From Chitinophaga pinensis (lineage in GTDB: Bacteria > Bacteroidota > Bacteroidia > Flavobacteriales_D > Crocinitomicaceae): DNA of 64,000 nt. This document shows positions 44,382 through 53,596 of this stretch, one piece after another (position 1 is the stretch's first letter; each line of letters begins with the position of its first letter). The notes under the pieces are model-generated. The model did no database searches, had not been told where the DNA came from, and was given only the letters and a program-made list of their open reading frames with translations. The stretch covers positions 1 through 64,000 of the forward strand of contig CAMAZP010000006.1 of NCBI GenBank assembly GCA_945863605.1, in the 5' to 3' direction. The position numbers were made by a program, and so were the translations under genes.

Positions 44382-45041
44382 TCAACGACCACCGAAAATA
44401 GAACTCCCTACCCGAACCATCGTACTCCCCTGCTCTATCGCTAGTTGATAATCACCACTCATTCCCATCGAAATTTCTTTAAATAAATCATCGTTATGGA
44501 AAAATGTATTTTTCAATTTTAAAAATAGTTCTTTCAACTGTGAAAACTCTGCTTTAACAATTGATTCGTCATCTGTAAAGGAAGCCATTCCCATAACTCC
44601 GACAACTTGAATATTTTTAAAGGATTTATACTCTTCCGAATTTAAAAGTTGGGTTGCTTCCTCCCAATCTAACCCAAATTTAGTTGCTTCCTTAGCAATA
44701 TAAAATTGAAGTAAAACTGAAATAACACGTTGATATTTTGCACCTTGTTTATTGATTTCAGTTAATAATTTCAAACTATCAACAGAATGGATCAAATGAA
44801 CATAAGGAGCAATGTATTTAACTTTATTAGTTTGTAAATGTCCTATTAAATGCCATTGAATATCTTTTGGAAGAACTTCCCATTTCTCTGTCATTTCTTG
44901 GACTTTGTTCTCCCCAAAATGGCGCTGACCAGCTTTATATGCTTCAAATAGATCCGCAATGGGTTTTGTTTTTGATACAGCAACTAAACAGATATTGGCT
45001 GGAATCGATTTTTGAATTTCTGCTAGTTTTTGAGAGATCAT
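44382..45041 (-). CDS. YggS-family PLP-binding protein
   Basis: The 219-residue protein binds PLP through the lysine in 'ICLVAVSKTKPIADL'. Also present: 'GENKVQEMTEKWEVLP', 'WHLIGHLQTNKVKYI', 'VGVMGMASFTDD' and 'ISMGMSGDYQLAIEQGSTMVRVGSSIFGGR' (two family signatures split: ISMGMSGDYQLA and GSTMVRVGSSIFG). It controls PLP homeostasis in the cytoplasm. Its start overlaps the DUF1015 stop by 4 bp. Confidence 0.94.
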   Translation of the reverse strand: MISQKLAEIQKSIPANICLVAVSKTKPIADLFEAYKAGQRHFGENKVQEMTEKWEVLPKDIQWHLIGHLQTNKVKYIAPYVHLIHSVDSLKLLTEINKQGAKYQRVISVLLQFYIAKEATKFGLDWEEATQLLNSEEYKSFKNIQVVGVMGMASFTDDESIVKAEFSQLKELFLKLKNTFFHNDDLFKEISMGMSGDYQLAIEQGSTMVRVGSSIFGGR

Positions 45042-46273
45042 TCGTTTATAGAATAAATTGTTAAACCACTTCTTAACTTCGGTTCAACCCAAGTGGATTT
45101 TGGTGGCATGTTCAGTCCGTGGTCAGCAACTCTTTTTACCTGCTCAATGGTAGCAGGAAACAAGACAAAACCTACTTGAAATTTACCTGATTCTATTTTT
45201 TGTTCCATTGACTGAAGCGATTCATTTCCAGGAACAAATTCAATCTGATCGCTTGTTTTTAAGTCTTTTATTCCTAAAATTGGTGTTAGAATTAACTCTG
45301 TCAATAAATTAGAATCTAAGGATTTTACAGGATGTTCAGATTCAATAAAATAATCAAATGGAATAAATTGATACCAGCTACTCTTAACACAAATATGTAT
45401 TTGATGATTTTCAGAAGGATGGCTTGCTCCAACTAATTGGGTTAATGTGCCAAGTGCTTTTAGTCCATGCAAAAAACTATTTTCGTCGTAGCCATTTAAT
45501 GTTTTTACGAGGCGATTAAATTCTAGAATTTTCAATTTATTTTCTTCTACAAAAAAGGAAAGAAAGTAATTTGCACTTTCATTTACAGTTTCATTTCTAT
45601 TTTCAAGCTCGTCAACTAATCGAACTGAAGAAGCTGAACGATGATGACCATCAGCAATGTAAGTTGCTTCAATCACTTCAAATGCGTTTTTGAGAACGAG
45701 ACTATTATTTTCAGATAAAACCCACAGCTCATGTTTTATACAATCAGTTGTCGTGAATTCATATTCAGGTCTATCTTCTGTATATTGAAAAAGTAACTGC
45801 TCAATTTGTTCGTTTCCTTTATAGGAAAGTAAAACTGGCTCTGCATTAAAACCAACAACATCTAAATACTTGGTAAACATTGCCTCACGTGAAGTTAATG
45901 TCGCTTCGTGCTTTTTAATTTTATCTGATTTATACTCTTCTATACTTGCTCCGGCGATTATTCCAGTGAAAGTTTGACCATTTTTTGTTTGTCTGTAAAT
46001 ATAAATTCGGGCAGTATCTTCTTTTATTAATATTCCTTTTTTTATAAATTCATCAAAACGATTTTTAACCTGTTTGAAACGTTCAATAGAATTTGGTTTA
46101 GTTTTTACATCGTTTCCAAATTCAGGATTTATTATATGTAAAAAAGTAAATGGGTTATCCTCCAATTTTGCTTTGAGCACATTCTTTTTGTAAGAATAAT
46201 AAGGTCTAGTTGCAACCAAATGTACTTTGTCTCTAACGGGACGTATCGCTTTAAATGGAGCTATCTCAGCCAT
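45038..46273 (-). CDS. DUF1015 domain protein
   Basis: The 411-residue protein has the DUF1015 layout: 'AEIAPFKAIRPVRDKVHLVA', 'RIYIYRQTKNGQTFTGIIAG', 'KHEATLTSREAMFTKYLDVV', and 'YIADGHHRSASSVRLVDEL' near residue 210. The final part 'NMPPKSTWVEPKLRSGLTIY' is also typical. It is a cytoplasmic, conserved protein of unknown chemistry, often found beside serine/PLP genes. It is coupled to yggS here. Confidence 0.9.
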   Translation of the reverse strand: MAEIAPFKAIRPVRDKVHLVATRPYYSYKKNVLKAKLEDNPFTFLHIINPEFGNDVKTKPNSIERFKQVKNRFDEFIKKGILIKEDTARIYIYRQTKNGQTFTGIIAGASIEEYKSDKIKKHEATLTSREAMFTKYLDVVGFNAEPVLLSYKGNEQIEQLLFQYTEDRPEYEFTTTDCIKHELWVLSENNSLVLKNAFEVIEATYIADGHHRSASSVRLVDELENRNETVNESANYFLSFFVEENKLKILEFNRLVKTLNGYDENSFLHGLKALGTLTQLVGASHPSENHQIHICVKSSWYQFIPFDYFIESEHPVKSLDSNLLTELILTPILGIKDLKTSDQIEFVPGNESLQSMEQKIESGKFQVGFVLFPATIEQVKRVADHGLNMPPKSTWVEPKLRSGLTIYSINE

Positions 46274-46276
46274 ATA

Positions 46277-48619
46277 TTAAAATTTATAACTCAAACCAAA
46301 GCTAGGAAGAATGGGAAATTGATAAATTTCTTCACCCGTAACACGATTTACATAGAAAATGTTATTTCTACCATAAACATTTGTTACACTGGCAATTAAT
46401 TCCATAGAGGTTTTGTTTTTGAAAACAAATTGCTTTTTGAATGTGACATCTAAACGGTGATAAGCAGGTAAACGTTGGCTATTAAATGAACCGAGCAATG
46501 TTGAAGTACTTGAAGGGTTATTTGTAACATAATCAGTTGTAACTCCTCCTTGAAAAGTTTCACCTTGATAAAAACCTGCATTTGGTGTAAATGGCAGACC
46601 CGAACCAAGATTCCATCTAACATTCACCTCGTAATCTTTTTTCTTACCAATTAAATACGAACCCACTAAATTGATATTATGTCTTCTATCAAAAACGGGG
46701 AAATACTCATTAAATCCATCCCAACGTGTATTTTTACCCAATGAGTAAACACCCCACAAAAACCAACGATCTTTATTGTATTTAACTAAAAAGTCAATTC
46801 CGTAAGATTGTCCAGATTCAAGAATGAAGTCTTTTTTGAAAACATCATCAATTTGTTCGAATTGTGCAACATCTTCGTATAATTTATTCTGATTAATGTT
46901 GCTCAATTGTGAGAAGTATTTATAGTAACCCTCTACATTAAAAGTAATGTTTTTACCTAAATCATATTCGAATCCAAGAATCGCATGCCAAGCATATTGA
47001 AGACCATTTTTAGTATCTTTTACTTGCTGAAATTCATTAACAAATTGTTCTTGAACATTAGTTGGTGCTGATAACAAACCATTAAACAAATTCACAACAT
47101 CTTTATCGGAAGAGGCAGAAGTGAAGTTTTGTGAAAATCGACCTCCAGAAAATTTGAATCTAAGATTTTCATTTGCATTGTATTTCAATCCAAGACGAGG
47201 CTCAGGTGAAATTGTATTTAAAGAGGCATATAATTGAACACGCATTCCAGCTTGGACTACCCATCGATTGGTTACTATTCTGTAATTAAAATAAGTTCCA
47301 ATTTCAGTTGTAAAGTTATTCGCCTCAATTTTTCTTTTAGCTTCATTATAAGTAACAAATTGTGTGTTGAATCCGCTCAAATTGAAACCATAATTCATTT
47401 CACTTTCGTTTTTCAAAAAGAAACTAAAATCAAATCCAAGATCAAATCCACCAATTTTTGAATAACGAGGCTCTAAAGCAGTTTCTGCAAATGTTGTTTG
47501 GAAATTACTTCCATTTACGTGTCCACGAATAAAAATTGGAGAACCACTAGGAACCATTAAAAAATTAATTCCTCCACCTGATGCATCCCAGTTTAAGTCA
47601 GCAACTGAATAATTTACACTATCTTGATTATGGAAACCAAAAGCACTAAATTTAGTACCACCATCAGCTGTGAAAGTTACTTTTCCGTATAAATCTGTAA
47701 AGTTGAATGGTAATCCATTTCCGTCGTTAATTCTAGGATAAAGTGATTTTGATGTGTAATCTAGTAAACTATGTTTTGCAGAAAAAATGTAAGAACCTGA
47801 TCTTGGAGAACCATCCGTATTTTTCTTTCCTATTGGACCTTCTAAAACTAATTTTGCTAGGAAAGGTGAGGCTGAAACTTTACCTCCAAATTCTTGTCTG
47901 TTCCCGTCTCGGTAAGTTATATCCATCACTGAAGAAATTCTTCCTCCGTATTTAGATTCAAAACCACCTGTATAAATGTCAACATTTTTCACTAACTCCG
48001 TTTCAAAAATTGAAAAGAAACCAATCGAGTGAAATGGGTTGTAAACAGTCATTCCATCTAATAATACTTTATTTTGAATGGGAGTACCACCTCGAACATA
48101 TAATTGTCCTCCTTGGTCACCAGTTGTTACAACACCTGGAGTTACACTAAATGCACCAACAATATCGTTTTCTGCCCCATAACTTGGGATTCGTTCTAGC
48201 CCTTTTTGATCTAGTTTCAACTTAGAAATCTCTATTTCTGTTCTTTTCGTTTTATTATCAGCTGAAACCCTAACTTCGTCTAATTCTTTGACTACATCTT
48301 TTTTTACAAGTTCAAATTTAACATCATAGATTTTTTTTCCTTCTTTTATTTCAACTTTTTGAATCGCAATTTCATACTTGAAGTTTTCTACTTTCAATAA
48401 GAAATTTCCTTTTTCAAGTTTAGGTATTGAGAAAAATCCATTTAAATCGGTTACAGCTCCAGCAACAATTGAACTATCTAGCTTGAGAACTTTTATTTTC
48501 TCAAAGCTCATAGGCTCACCATTTGACTTATCGTAAATGAAACCACGAACAGTATTATCCTGAGTATAGCTTGTAAATATTAGTAATACAAGTGTAATTA
48601 ATGTATAAATTCTTTGCAT
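46277..48619 (-). CDS. TonB-dependent receptor with carboxypeptidase-like N-terminus
   Basis: The 780-residue outer-membrane protein has a signal peptide ('LITLVLLIFTSYTQ') and a regulatory beta sandwich (~20-110: 'VRGFIYDKSNGEPMSFEKIK'). The plug has 'IPSYGAENDIVGAFSVTPGV', 'GGQLYVRGGTPIQNKVLLDG' and 'VKNVDIYTGGFESKYGGRIS'. The barrel ends with 'FPILPSFGLSYKF', a C-terminal aromatic residue for BAM insertion. No ligand-specific neighbour exists, since the next genes (3 bp away) are DUF1015 and yggS. Confidence 0.9.
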   Translation of the reverse strand: MQRIYTLITLVLLIFTSYTQDNTVRGFIYDKSNGEPMSFEKIKVLKLDSSIVAGAVTDLNGFFSIPKLEKGNFLLKVENFKYEIAIQKVEIKEGKKIYDVKFELVKKDVVKELDEVRVSADNKTKRTEIEISKLKLDQKGLERIPSYGAENDIVGAFSVTPGVVTTGDQGGQLYVRGGTPIQNKVLLDGMTVYNPFHSIGFFSIFETELVKNVDIYTGGFESKYGGRISSVMDITYRDGNRQEFGGKVSASPFLAKLVLEGPIGKKNTDGSPRSGSYIFSAKHSLLDYTSKSLYPRINDGNGLPFNFTDLYGKVTFTADGGTKFSAFGFHNQDSVNYSVADLNWDASGGGINFLMVPSGSPIFIRGHVNGSNFQTTFAETALEPRYSKIGGFDLGFDFSFFLKNESEMNYGFNLSGFNTQFVTYNEAKRKIEANNFTTEIGTYFNYRIVTNRWVVQAGMRVQLYASLNTISPEPRLGLKYNANENLRFKFSGGRFSQNFTSASSDKDVVNLFNGLLSAPTNVQEQFVNEFQQVKDTKNGLQYAWHAILGFEYDLGKNITFNVEGYYKYFSQLSNINQNKLYEDVAQFEQIDDVFKKDFILESGQSYGIDFLVKYNKDRWFLWGVYSLGKNTRWDGFNEYFPVFDRRHNINLVGSYLIGKKKDYEVNVRWNLGSGLPFTPNAGFYQGETFQGGVTTDYVTNNPSSTSTLLGSFNSQRLPAYHRLDVTFKKQFVFKNKTSMELIASVTNVYGRNNIFYVNRVTGEEIYQFPILPSFGLSYKF

Positions 48620-48687
48620 TTGTTTGTTTAAGAGTTCCCGAAATTAATCAAATGAAATTAGATGGTTGACAATATTTGTTTTTGATT

Positions 48688-50064
48688 TTAATCTTTAACA
48701 ATTCGATAGGTCTTTTCCCATGAGAAACCTTCAATTTTTATAAAGTAATTTCCAGACGAAAATTTAGTAAAATCCATAGTGACAGTTGCATCTTGTGATT
48801 CAAAGGTTAATATTGGTCTTCCACTCAAATCTAGTAATGTGTAAGTAGCTATTTTGCCACTTAAATTAAATACAGTCAATACGTCTGAAACAGGATTGGG
48901 AAATAATTTAAAAGCAATTATATTTTCATCAATTCCAACACCACCATTTGAATAAGCGTAAGGTGCACTTGTTACACAACCGTATTGATAAGTTACTTTA
49001 ACCGTGTAATTTCCATCTTGTGTGGCTGTAAAGGACTGGCTTGTAGCATTATTTATGGGTGTGTTGTTATAATACCACTGATAACTAACACCAGTAGTAG
49101 AAGCTGTTAATACTGCTCCATTTGCGTTAATTGCAACACTTGCTACACTCGTACAAGTTGAAATGGCATTTGTTCCAGTAGTGGATGTTAAAGCCGTTTG
49201 AAAAGTAGTATAAGCTTCGCAATTATCGTTCAAAATATAATCTAACCATGGGTCCAAAATTGTATAAGTCAATAACTGCTGTTGTGCTCTATCAATTGAA
49301 ATATTAGGAGAAGAAGTACTTTCACCAAAATCACAATTAAAATTCGTTTGAGCGTAATAACAATGACCTCCACCATTAATATTTACAAAGTTTTTACATG
49401 AACTTGCTAAACCATTATAAATTGGTGTATGATGTTCTGCTGCTGGCGTTACTCCGTCTGCTGTTCCTGAAAAAATCAAAGCTGGAACAGTAATATTTGA
49501 TGCAGCTAAAGTAGCTTCAGGATTTGTTTCTGCAGGTGCTAAACCAACAATCCCAACGATATTTGGATTGTTTGCTGCTGCTAACATAGTTGCTCCACCA
49601 CCCATTGAGTGGCCCATGATTAGTGCTTTTTGTGCTACTTTACCATTGAAAATAGAACTAGCATTATTATTCAAAGCTAACATTTTCTCTGCCACTTGAC
49701 GTAGATCTGTTCCAAAATCTCCATGGCTTGGACCTGGAATAAGGCCACCTTCAGTTCTTGGAAATGCCAAAATATATCCTTTTGCAGCATAACGTTCCCA
49801 AATATTTGAATAAGCGCTCCATGCCATTGCAAAACCATGCCCAAATGTAATTATTGGAAATTGACCATTAATAATTGCAACATTTTCACCAGCTACCGTT
49901 GCTGGGTAATAAATTTCAGTTTGAATTTGTCTACCCGGACCACCTCCTGAACCCGTACCACCCGTCCTTGAAGGATCATTGAAGGTAATTGTGGTATGCC
50001 CAACTTGATATTGTGCAAATAGATTTAAGTTAATGTAAATAAATAGGAATAATATCTTGTTCAT
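48688..50064 (-). CDS. Secreted polyester-hydrolase-like alpha/beta hydrolase with Ig-like and T9SS domains
   Basis: The 458-residue protein has a signal peptide (~1-18). A catalytic domain (~20-285) has the nucleophile Ser153 in 'MGHSMGGGATMLAAANNP', acid Asp203 in 'FSGTADGVTPAAEH' and base His234 in 'NINGGGHCYY'. The segment order GHSMGGG, 'VPALIFSGTADGVTP', 'PIYNGL', 'INGGGH' parallels cutinases and PETase (compare 'LIFACENDSIAP', 'INGGSH' in Ideonella PETase, from memory). An Ig-like segment (~305-375: 'SYQWYYNNTPI') and a type A T9SS domain (385-458) follow. Substrate specificity is not proven. Confidence 0.82.
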   Translation of the reverse strand: MNKILFLFIYINLNLFAQYQVGHTTITFNDPSRTGGTGSGGGPGRQIQTEIYYPATVAGENVAIINGQFPIITFGHGFAMAWSAYSNIWERYAAKGYILAFPRTEGGLIPGPSHGDFGTDLRQVAEKMLALNNNASSIFNGKVAQKALIMGHSMGGGATMLAAANNPNIVGIVGLAPAETNPEATLAASNITVPALIFSGTADGVTPAAEHHTPIYNGLASSCKNFVNINGGGHCYYAQTNFNCDFGESTSSPNISIDRAQQQLLTYTILDPWLDYILNDNCEAYTTFQTALTSTTGTNAISTCTSVASVAINANGAVLTASTTGVSYQWYYNNTPINNATSQSFTATQDGNYTVKVTYQYGCVTSAPYAYSNGGVGIDENIIAFKLFPNPVSDVLTVFNLSGKIATYTLLDLSGRPILTFESQDATVTMDFTKFSSGNYFIKIEGFSWEKTYRIVKD

Positions 50065-50116
50065 TATTGTTGATTTTCAATTTCTAAAGATAATTGTTTT
50101 TAATAATAATTTATAG

Positions 50117-51661
50117 TTAACTCATTGGCCAATTACTTCTGTCCAAACTTCTATATTGAATCGCTTCTGCAACGTGTTGAGCTTTAATCCATTCCGAAGC
50201 TTCTAAATCGGCAATTGTTCTAGCAACTTTCAAAATTCGATCATAAGCGCGCGCCGATAAACCCATTTTTTCCATCGCATTTTTCAAAATCTTTTGACTG
50301 GATTCATCGACTTTACAGTGAATATCAAACTCATTTTTAGACATTTGTGCGTTGCAATGAATTCCTTCGTGTAACTGATAGCGACTTTTTTGAAGATTTC
50401 TTGCTTTCTCCACCCTTGTTCTAATTTCTTTACTTCCCTCAGCAGGAACATCGTTCGATAATTCATCAAAAGAAACAGGGGTAACTTCCACATGAATATC
50501 AATTCGATCTAGAAGTGGCCCTGAAATTTTGTTCAAGTATTTCTGTACCACACCTGGGCCGCAAACACATTCTTTTTCAGGATGATTGTAATATCCACAC
50601 GGACAAGGATTCATAGCCGCAACCAACATGAAACCTGCAGGATAATCGATCGAGAATTTTGCGCGAGAAATATTCACAACTCGATCTTCTAAAGGTTGAC
50701 GCATTACTTCTAATACCTGTCGTTTGTATTCAGGAAGTTCATCTAGAAATAAAACGCCATTATGCGCCAAAGAAATTTCACCCGGCAAAGGATAACTTCC
50801 GCCACCAATTAAACCAATGTCTGAAATCGTGTGATGCGGTTTTCGAAAAGGACGTTGGGTTATCAATCCAACTTGTCCTTTTACTTTTCCTGCAACGCTG
50901 TGAATTTTTGTAGTTTCCAATGCTTCGTCCATACTCATTGGCGGTAGTATGGTTGAAAGTCGTTTGGCTAACATTGATTTACCTGCACCCGGAGGTCCAA
51001 TTAATATCACGTTGTGTCCACCAGCAGCAGCGATTTCAAAAGCACGTTTAATGTTCATTTGACCTTTTACATCTCGGAAATCAACATCACAATTATCGAT
51101 TAAATACTCAAACTTCTTTAAGACATCAATCTCTGTTTTTTGCAAGGTATTTTCCTCTTGATTAAAAAAAGCAATCACTTCTGTTAATTTTTCGGCACCA
51201 TAAACCTCTAAATCATTCACAACAGCGGCTTCTTGTGCATTTGCTTTTGGAACAATAATCCCTTTGAAACCTTCCTGTTTCGCTTGTAAAGCAATGGGTA
51301 AAATTCCTTTAGTTGCTTGAATGGAGCCATCTAAGGATAATTCACCAATTAGCAGGTATTGGTCTAATAAATCAATTTGCACTTGGTCACTGACCGCCAA
51401 AATTCCTATTGCAATCGGTAAATCAAAAACAGAACCTTCTTTGCGAATATCGGCGGGAGCCATATTTACTGTTATTTCCTTTCCAGGAAATTTCAAATCA
51501 TTGTTCTTAAAAGCAGCCTTAATTCGTTGTTGACTTTCTTTCACTGCGCTATCAGGTAAACCGACTAAATAAAAATTGACACCGATACCCAAATTGACTT
51601 CAACTGTGATGGTTGTTGCATTGATGCCAAACACAGTACTGGAGTAGGTTTTAACTAACAT
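50117..51661 (-). CDS. comM: YifB/ComM-family Mg chelatase-like AAA ATPase
   Basis: The 514-residue protein has an N-terminal Lon-like 'chelatase subunit' domain, Walker A 'LIGPPGAGKSMLAKRLSTIL', 'TQRPFRKPHHTISDIGLIGG', Walker B 'GVLFLDELPEYKRQVLEVMR', and the Cys cluster 'NPCPCGYYNHPEKECVC'. ComM is a helicase that drives branch migration during natural transformation. It is monocistronic. Confidence 0.93.
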   Translation of the reverse strand: MLVKTYSSTVFGINATTITVEVNLGIGVNFYLVGLPDSAVKESQQRIKAAFKNNDLKFPGKEITVNMAPADIRKEGSVFDLPIAIGILAVSDQVQIDLLDQYLLIGELSLDGSIQATKGILPIALQAKQEGFKGIIVPKANAQEAAVVNDLEVYGAEKLTEVIAFFNQEENTLQKTEIDVLKKFEYLIDNCDVDFRDVKGQMNIKRAFEIAAAGGHNVILIGPPGAGKSMLAKRLSTILPPMSMDEALETTKIHSVAGKVKGQVGLITQRPFRKPHHTISDIGLIGGGSYPLPGEISLAHNGVLFLDELPEYKRQVLEVMRQPLEDRVVNISRAKFSIDYPAGFMLVAAMNPCPCGYYNHPEKECVCGPGVVQKYLNKISGPLLDRIDIHVEVTPVSFDELSNDVPAEGSKEIRTRVEKARNLQKSRYQLHEGIHCNAQMSKNEFDIHCKVDESSQKILKNAMEKMGLSARAYDRILKVARTIADLEASEWIKAQHVAEAIQYRSLDRSNWPMS

Positions 51662-51844
51662 TTCTCTTATATTTTTATTGTTTATTTACTTTAAGTTAGT
51701 GAAATAGTTGATTTTATACAAGAAAATAAATGTAAAATGAAATTAAAACTTTGTAAGATTAATTAATAAAGCAAGGATAGAAAAACTGTAAAATGAAATA
51801 AAAATTAACTTATATAGTGAACTATAGCATCATGTCTATCAAAT

Positions 51845-52756
51845 TCACTTTACCCAAACTATAATCTTTTTATCATCGCTACAAGTTGCAAAAGAATTGT
51901 TATTTAATGATTGAATTTTATTGACAGAATGTAAGTGACCACCATTTTTATAGTCAATTTTCTGAGTTACATTAAGATTGTTTAAAGACCAAATTTTGAT
52001 ACTTTTATCTCGACTTACGGTTATAAATTCGAAAGCATTTAAGATTTTAATATCATAAACTATAAAATTATGTGCTGGAATTGCTTTTATTTGTTTCATA
52101 TTATCAAAATTCCAAATTCTAAGAATTGCATCTTTTCCTCCAGAAATAAGTTGATTATTTTCATTGTTAAATACTAAACTTGTCACACCATTTTCATGTG
52201 CATATAATTCACCAATTTGATTAAAATACTTGGTCTCTAATATTCTTATAAAACCGTCTTGGCATGCTAAAAATAATTTTCTACCTAATTTATCTAAACA
52301 AATCCCCCTAATTTTTCCACAATCAAAAGGAAGATAAAGCAGTAATTCAAGGTTATCTGTGTCCCAAATTGCTAAATTTCCATCAGCATCTGTTGAATAC
52401 AATTGTTTCATCAGAGAATTTTCTTGAATGCAAAAAATTCCTGATTTATGTTGAATGTAGAATTTTAACTCTTTACGTTCAATTAAATCAAAAAAATGAA
52501 GATTACCATTATCCAAGCCAACTGCTAATTTTGAATTATTCGAAAACAGACTAATTGAATAGGGCGAATTTGAAAATTTAATTGCAAACTTATCTTGTAT
52601 GCCGAGTTTTAAATTCCAACGAGTTACGTATTTATCAGCTGAAGCAGAGTAAATAAATTCGTCATCAAAAACCAGAGAATAAATAGCACCTTGATGACCT
52701 GAGAATTCTATTTTTTTGATAAAAGGAAAACTAATATCGTCAGATGTTAAGTTCAT
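51845..52756 (-). CDS. WD40 repeat beta-propeller protein
   Basis: The 303-residue cytoplasmic protein is built of about seven WD40 repeats, each with terminal aromatic-x-[WF] strands such as 'YSASADKYVTRWNLK', 'YSTDADGNLAIWDTD', 'ISGGKDAILRIWNFD', 'ITVSRDKSIKIWSL' and 'ATCSDDKKIIVWVK'. It is likely a scaffold. It follows the ComA-like gene by 17 bp, but its partners are unknown. Confidence 0.88.
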   Translation of the reverse strand: MNLTSDDISFPFIKKIEFSGHQGAIYSLVFDDEFIYSASADKYVTRWNLKLGIQDKFAIKFSNSPYSISLFSNNSKLAVGLDNGNLHFFDLIERKELKFYIQHKSGIFCIQENSLMKQLYSTDADGNLAIWDTDNLELLLYLPFDCGKIRGICLDKLGRKLFLACQDGFIRILETKYFNQIGELYAHENGVTSLVFNNENNQLISGGKDAILRIWNFDNMKQIKAIPAHNFIVYDIKILNAFEFITVSRDKSIKIWSLNNLNVTQKIDYKNGGHLHSVNKIQSLNNNSFATCSDDKKIIVWVK

Positions 52757-52773
52757 TACAGATATTAATATAA

Positions 52774-53592
52774 TTATTCTTCAGCATCAATATCGCTTTC
52801 GTCGTTTACTTGTTTCAAACGATCTGAATAATCATTAGGAAGAAATTCAAAAAATGTGTCTCCACGTAAACCTAACCTCAAACATTCTAAAGGAATTATA
52901 TCATTAGGAGCAATATTACCTAGGTTCACCTCAGCTCCAAATAATTTAATAAACCAAACTTGTTGGTTTTTTTGAGGAGCTTCCCATAAAATATCATCCG
53001 GATTGATTTTGGCAATAATGCGATTTATTAACAATGTATGTGCTGTTCCGTTAGGCCTAAAAACACCAACATTTCCTGCCTCACGTCCCTCAGCAATAAC
53101 TTTCCAACTTCCTGCATCCAATTCTGCTTTCATCAAACGAACCCATTTAGCTGGAGAAATAATTATACCAGAATCTTTAGAACCTACTTCAGACATTACC
53201 CTTCTGTCTTTTGCTATTCTCTTAATAAGTTTGCATTTTTCTTTGTGAGGTATAATAATTGAACCATCGGAAACTTCGGCTAAATCCAAGTCGTATTTAT
53301 CTAGAACACGCAAATAATCTTCAAACATACCACGAGCATAAAACGCCTCGAAAAGTGTACCTCCAAGGTATGGACGTATACCAGCTTCTTTGTAAAGTTT
53401 GATTTTTTCAGCAAAATTTGGGGTAACAAAAGAGGTCCCAAATCCAAACTTCACAATGTCTGTCAGGGCTCCTGAAGCTTCGATAAAATGCTCTGTTTCT
53501 TTTAAACCAAGTCCTTTATCCATCATCATGGTAACTCCTTTGTTACGAGGCTTTTCAGTTCGTTGTGGTATAAATGGTATAGTAAAATTCAT
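52774..53592 (-). CDS. Phosphosulfolactate synthase (ComA) family protein
   Basis: The 272-residue TIM-barrel protein has the ComA signature: 'PRNKGVTMMMDKGLGLKETE', 'DIVKFGFGTSFVTP', 'IRPYLGGTLFEAFYARG', 'DLAEVSDGSIIIPHKEK', 'SEVGSKDSG' and 'VGVFRPNGTAH'. ComA adds sulfite to phosphoenolpyruvate, giving phosphosulfolactate, in coenzyme M synthesis. Bacteroidota make no coenzyme M, so it may serve another sulfonate such as sulfonolipid precursors; this is inference. It is 4 bp downstream of the TPR gene. Confidence 0.85.
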   Translation of the reverse strand: MNFTIPFIPQRTEKPRNKGVTMMMDKGLGLKETEHFIEASGALTDIVKFGFGTSFVTPNFAEKIKLYKEAGIRPYLGGTLFEAFYARGMFEDYLRVLDKYDLDLAEVSDGSIIIPHKEKCKLIKRIAKDRRVMSEVGSKDSGIIISPAKWVRLMKAELDAGSWKVIAEGREAGNVGVFRPNGTAHTLLINRIIAKINPDDILWEAPQKNQQVWFIKLFGAEVNLGNIAPNDIIPLECLRLGLRGDTFFEFLPNDYSDRLKQVNDESDIDAEE

Positions 53593-53596
53593 TTTA

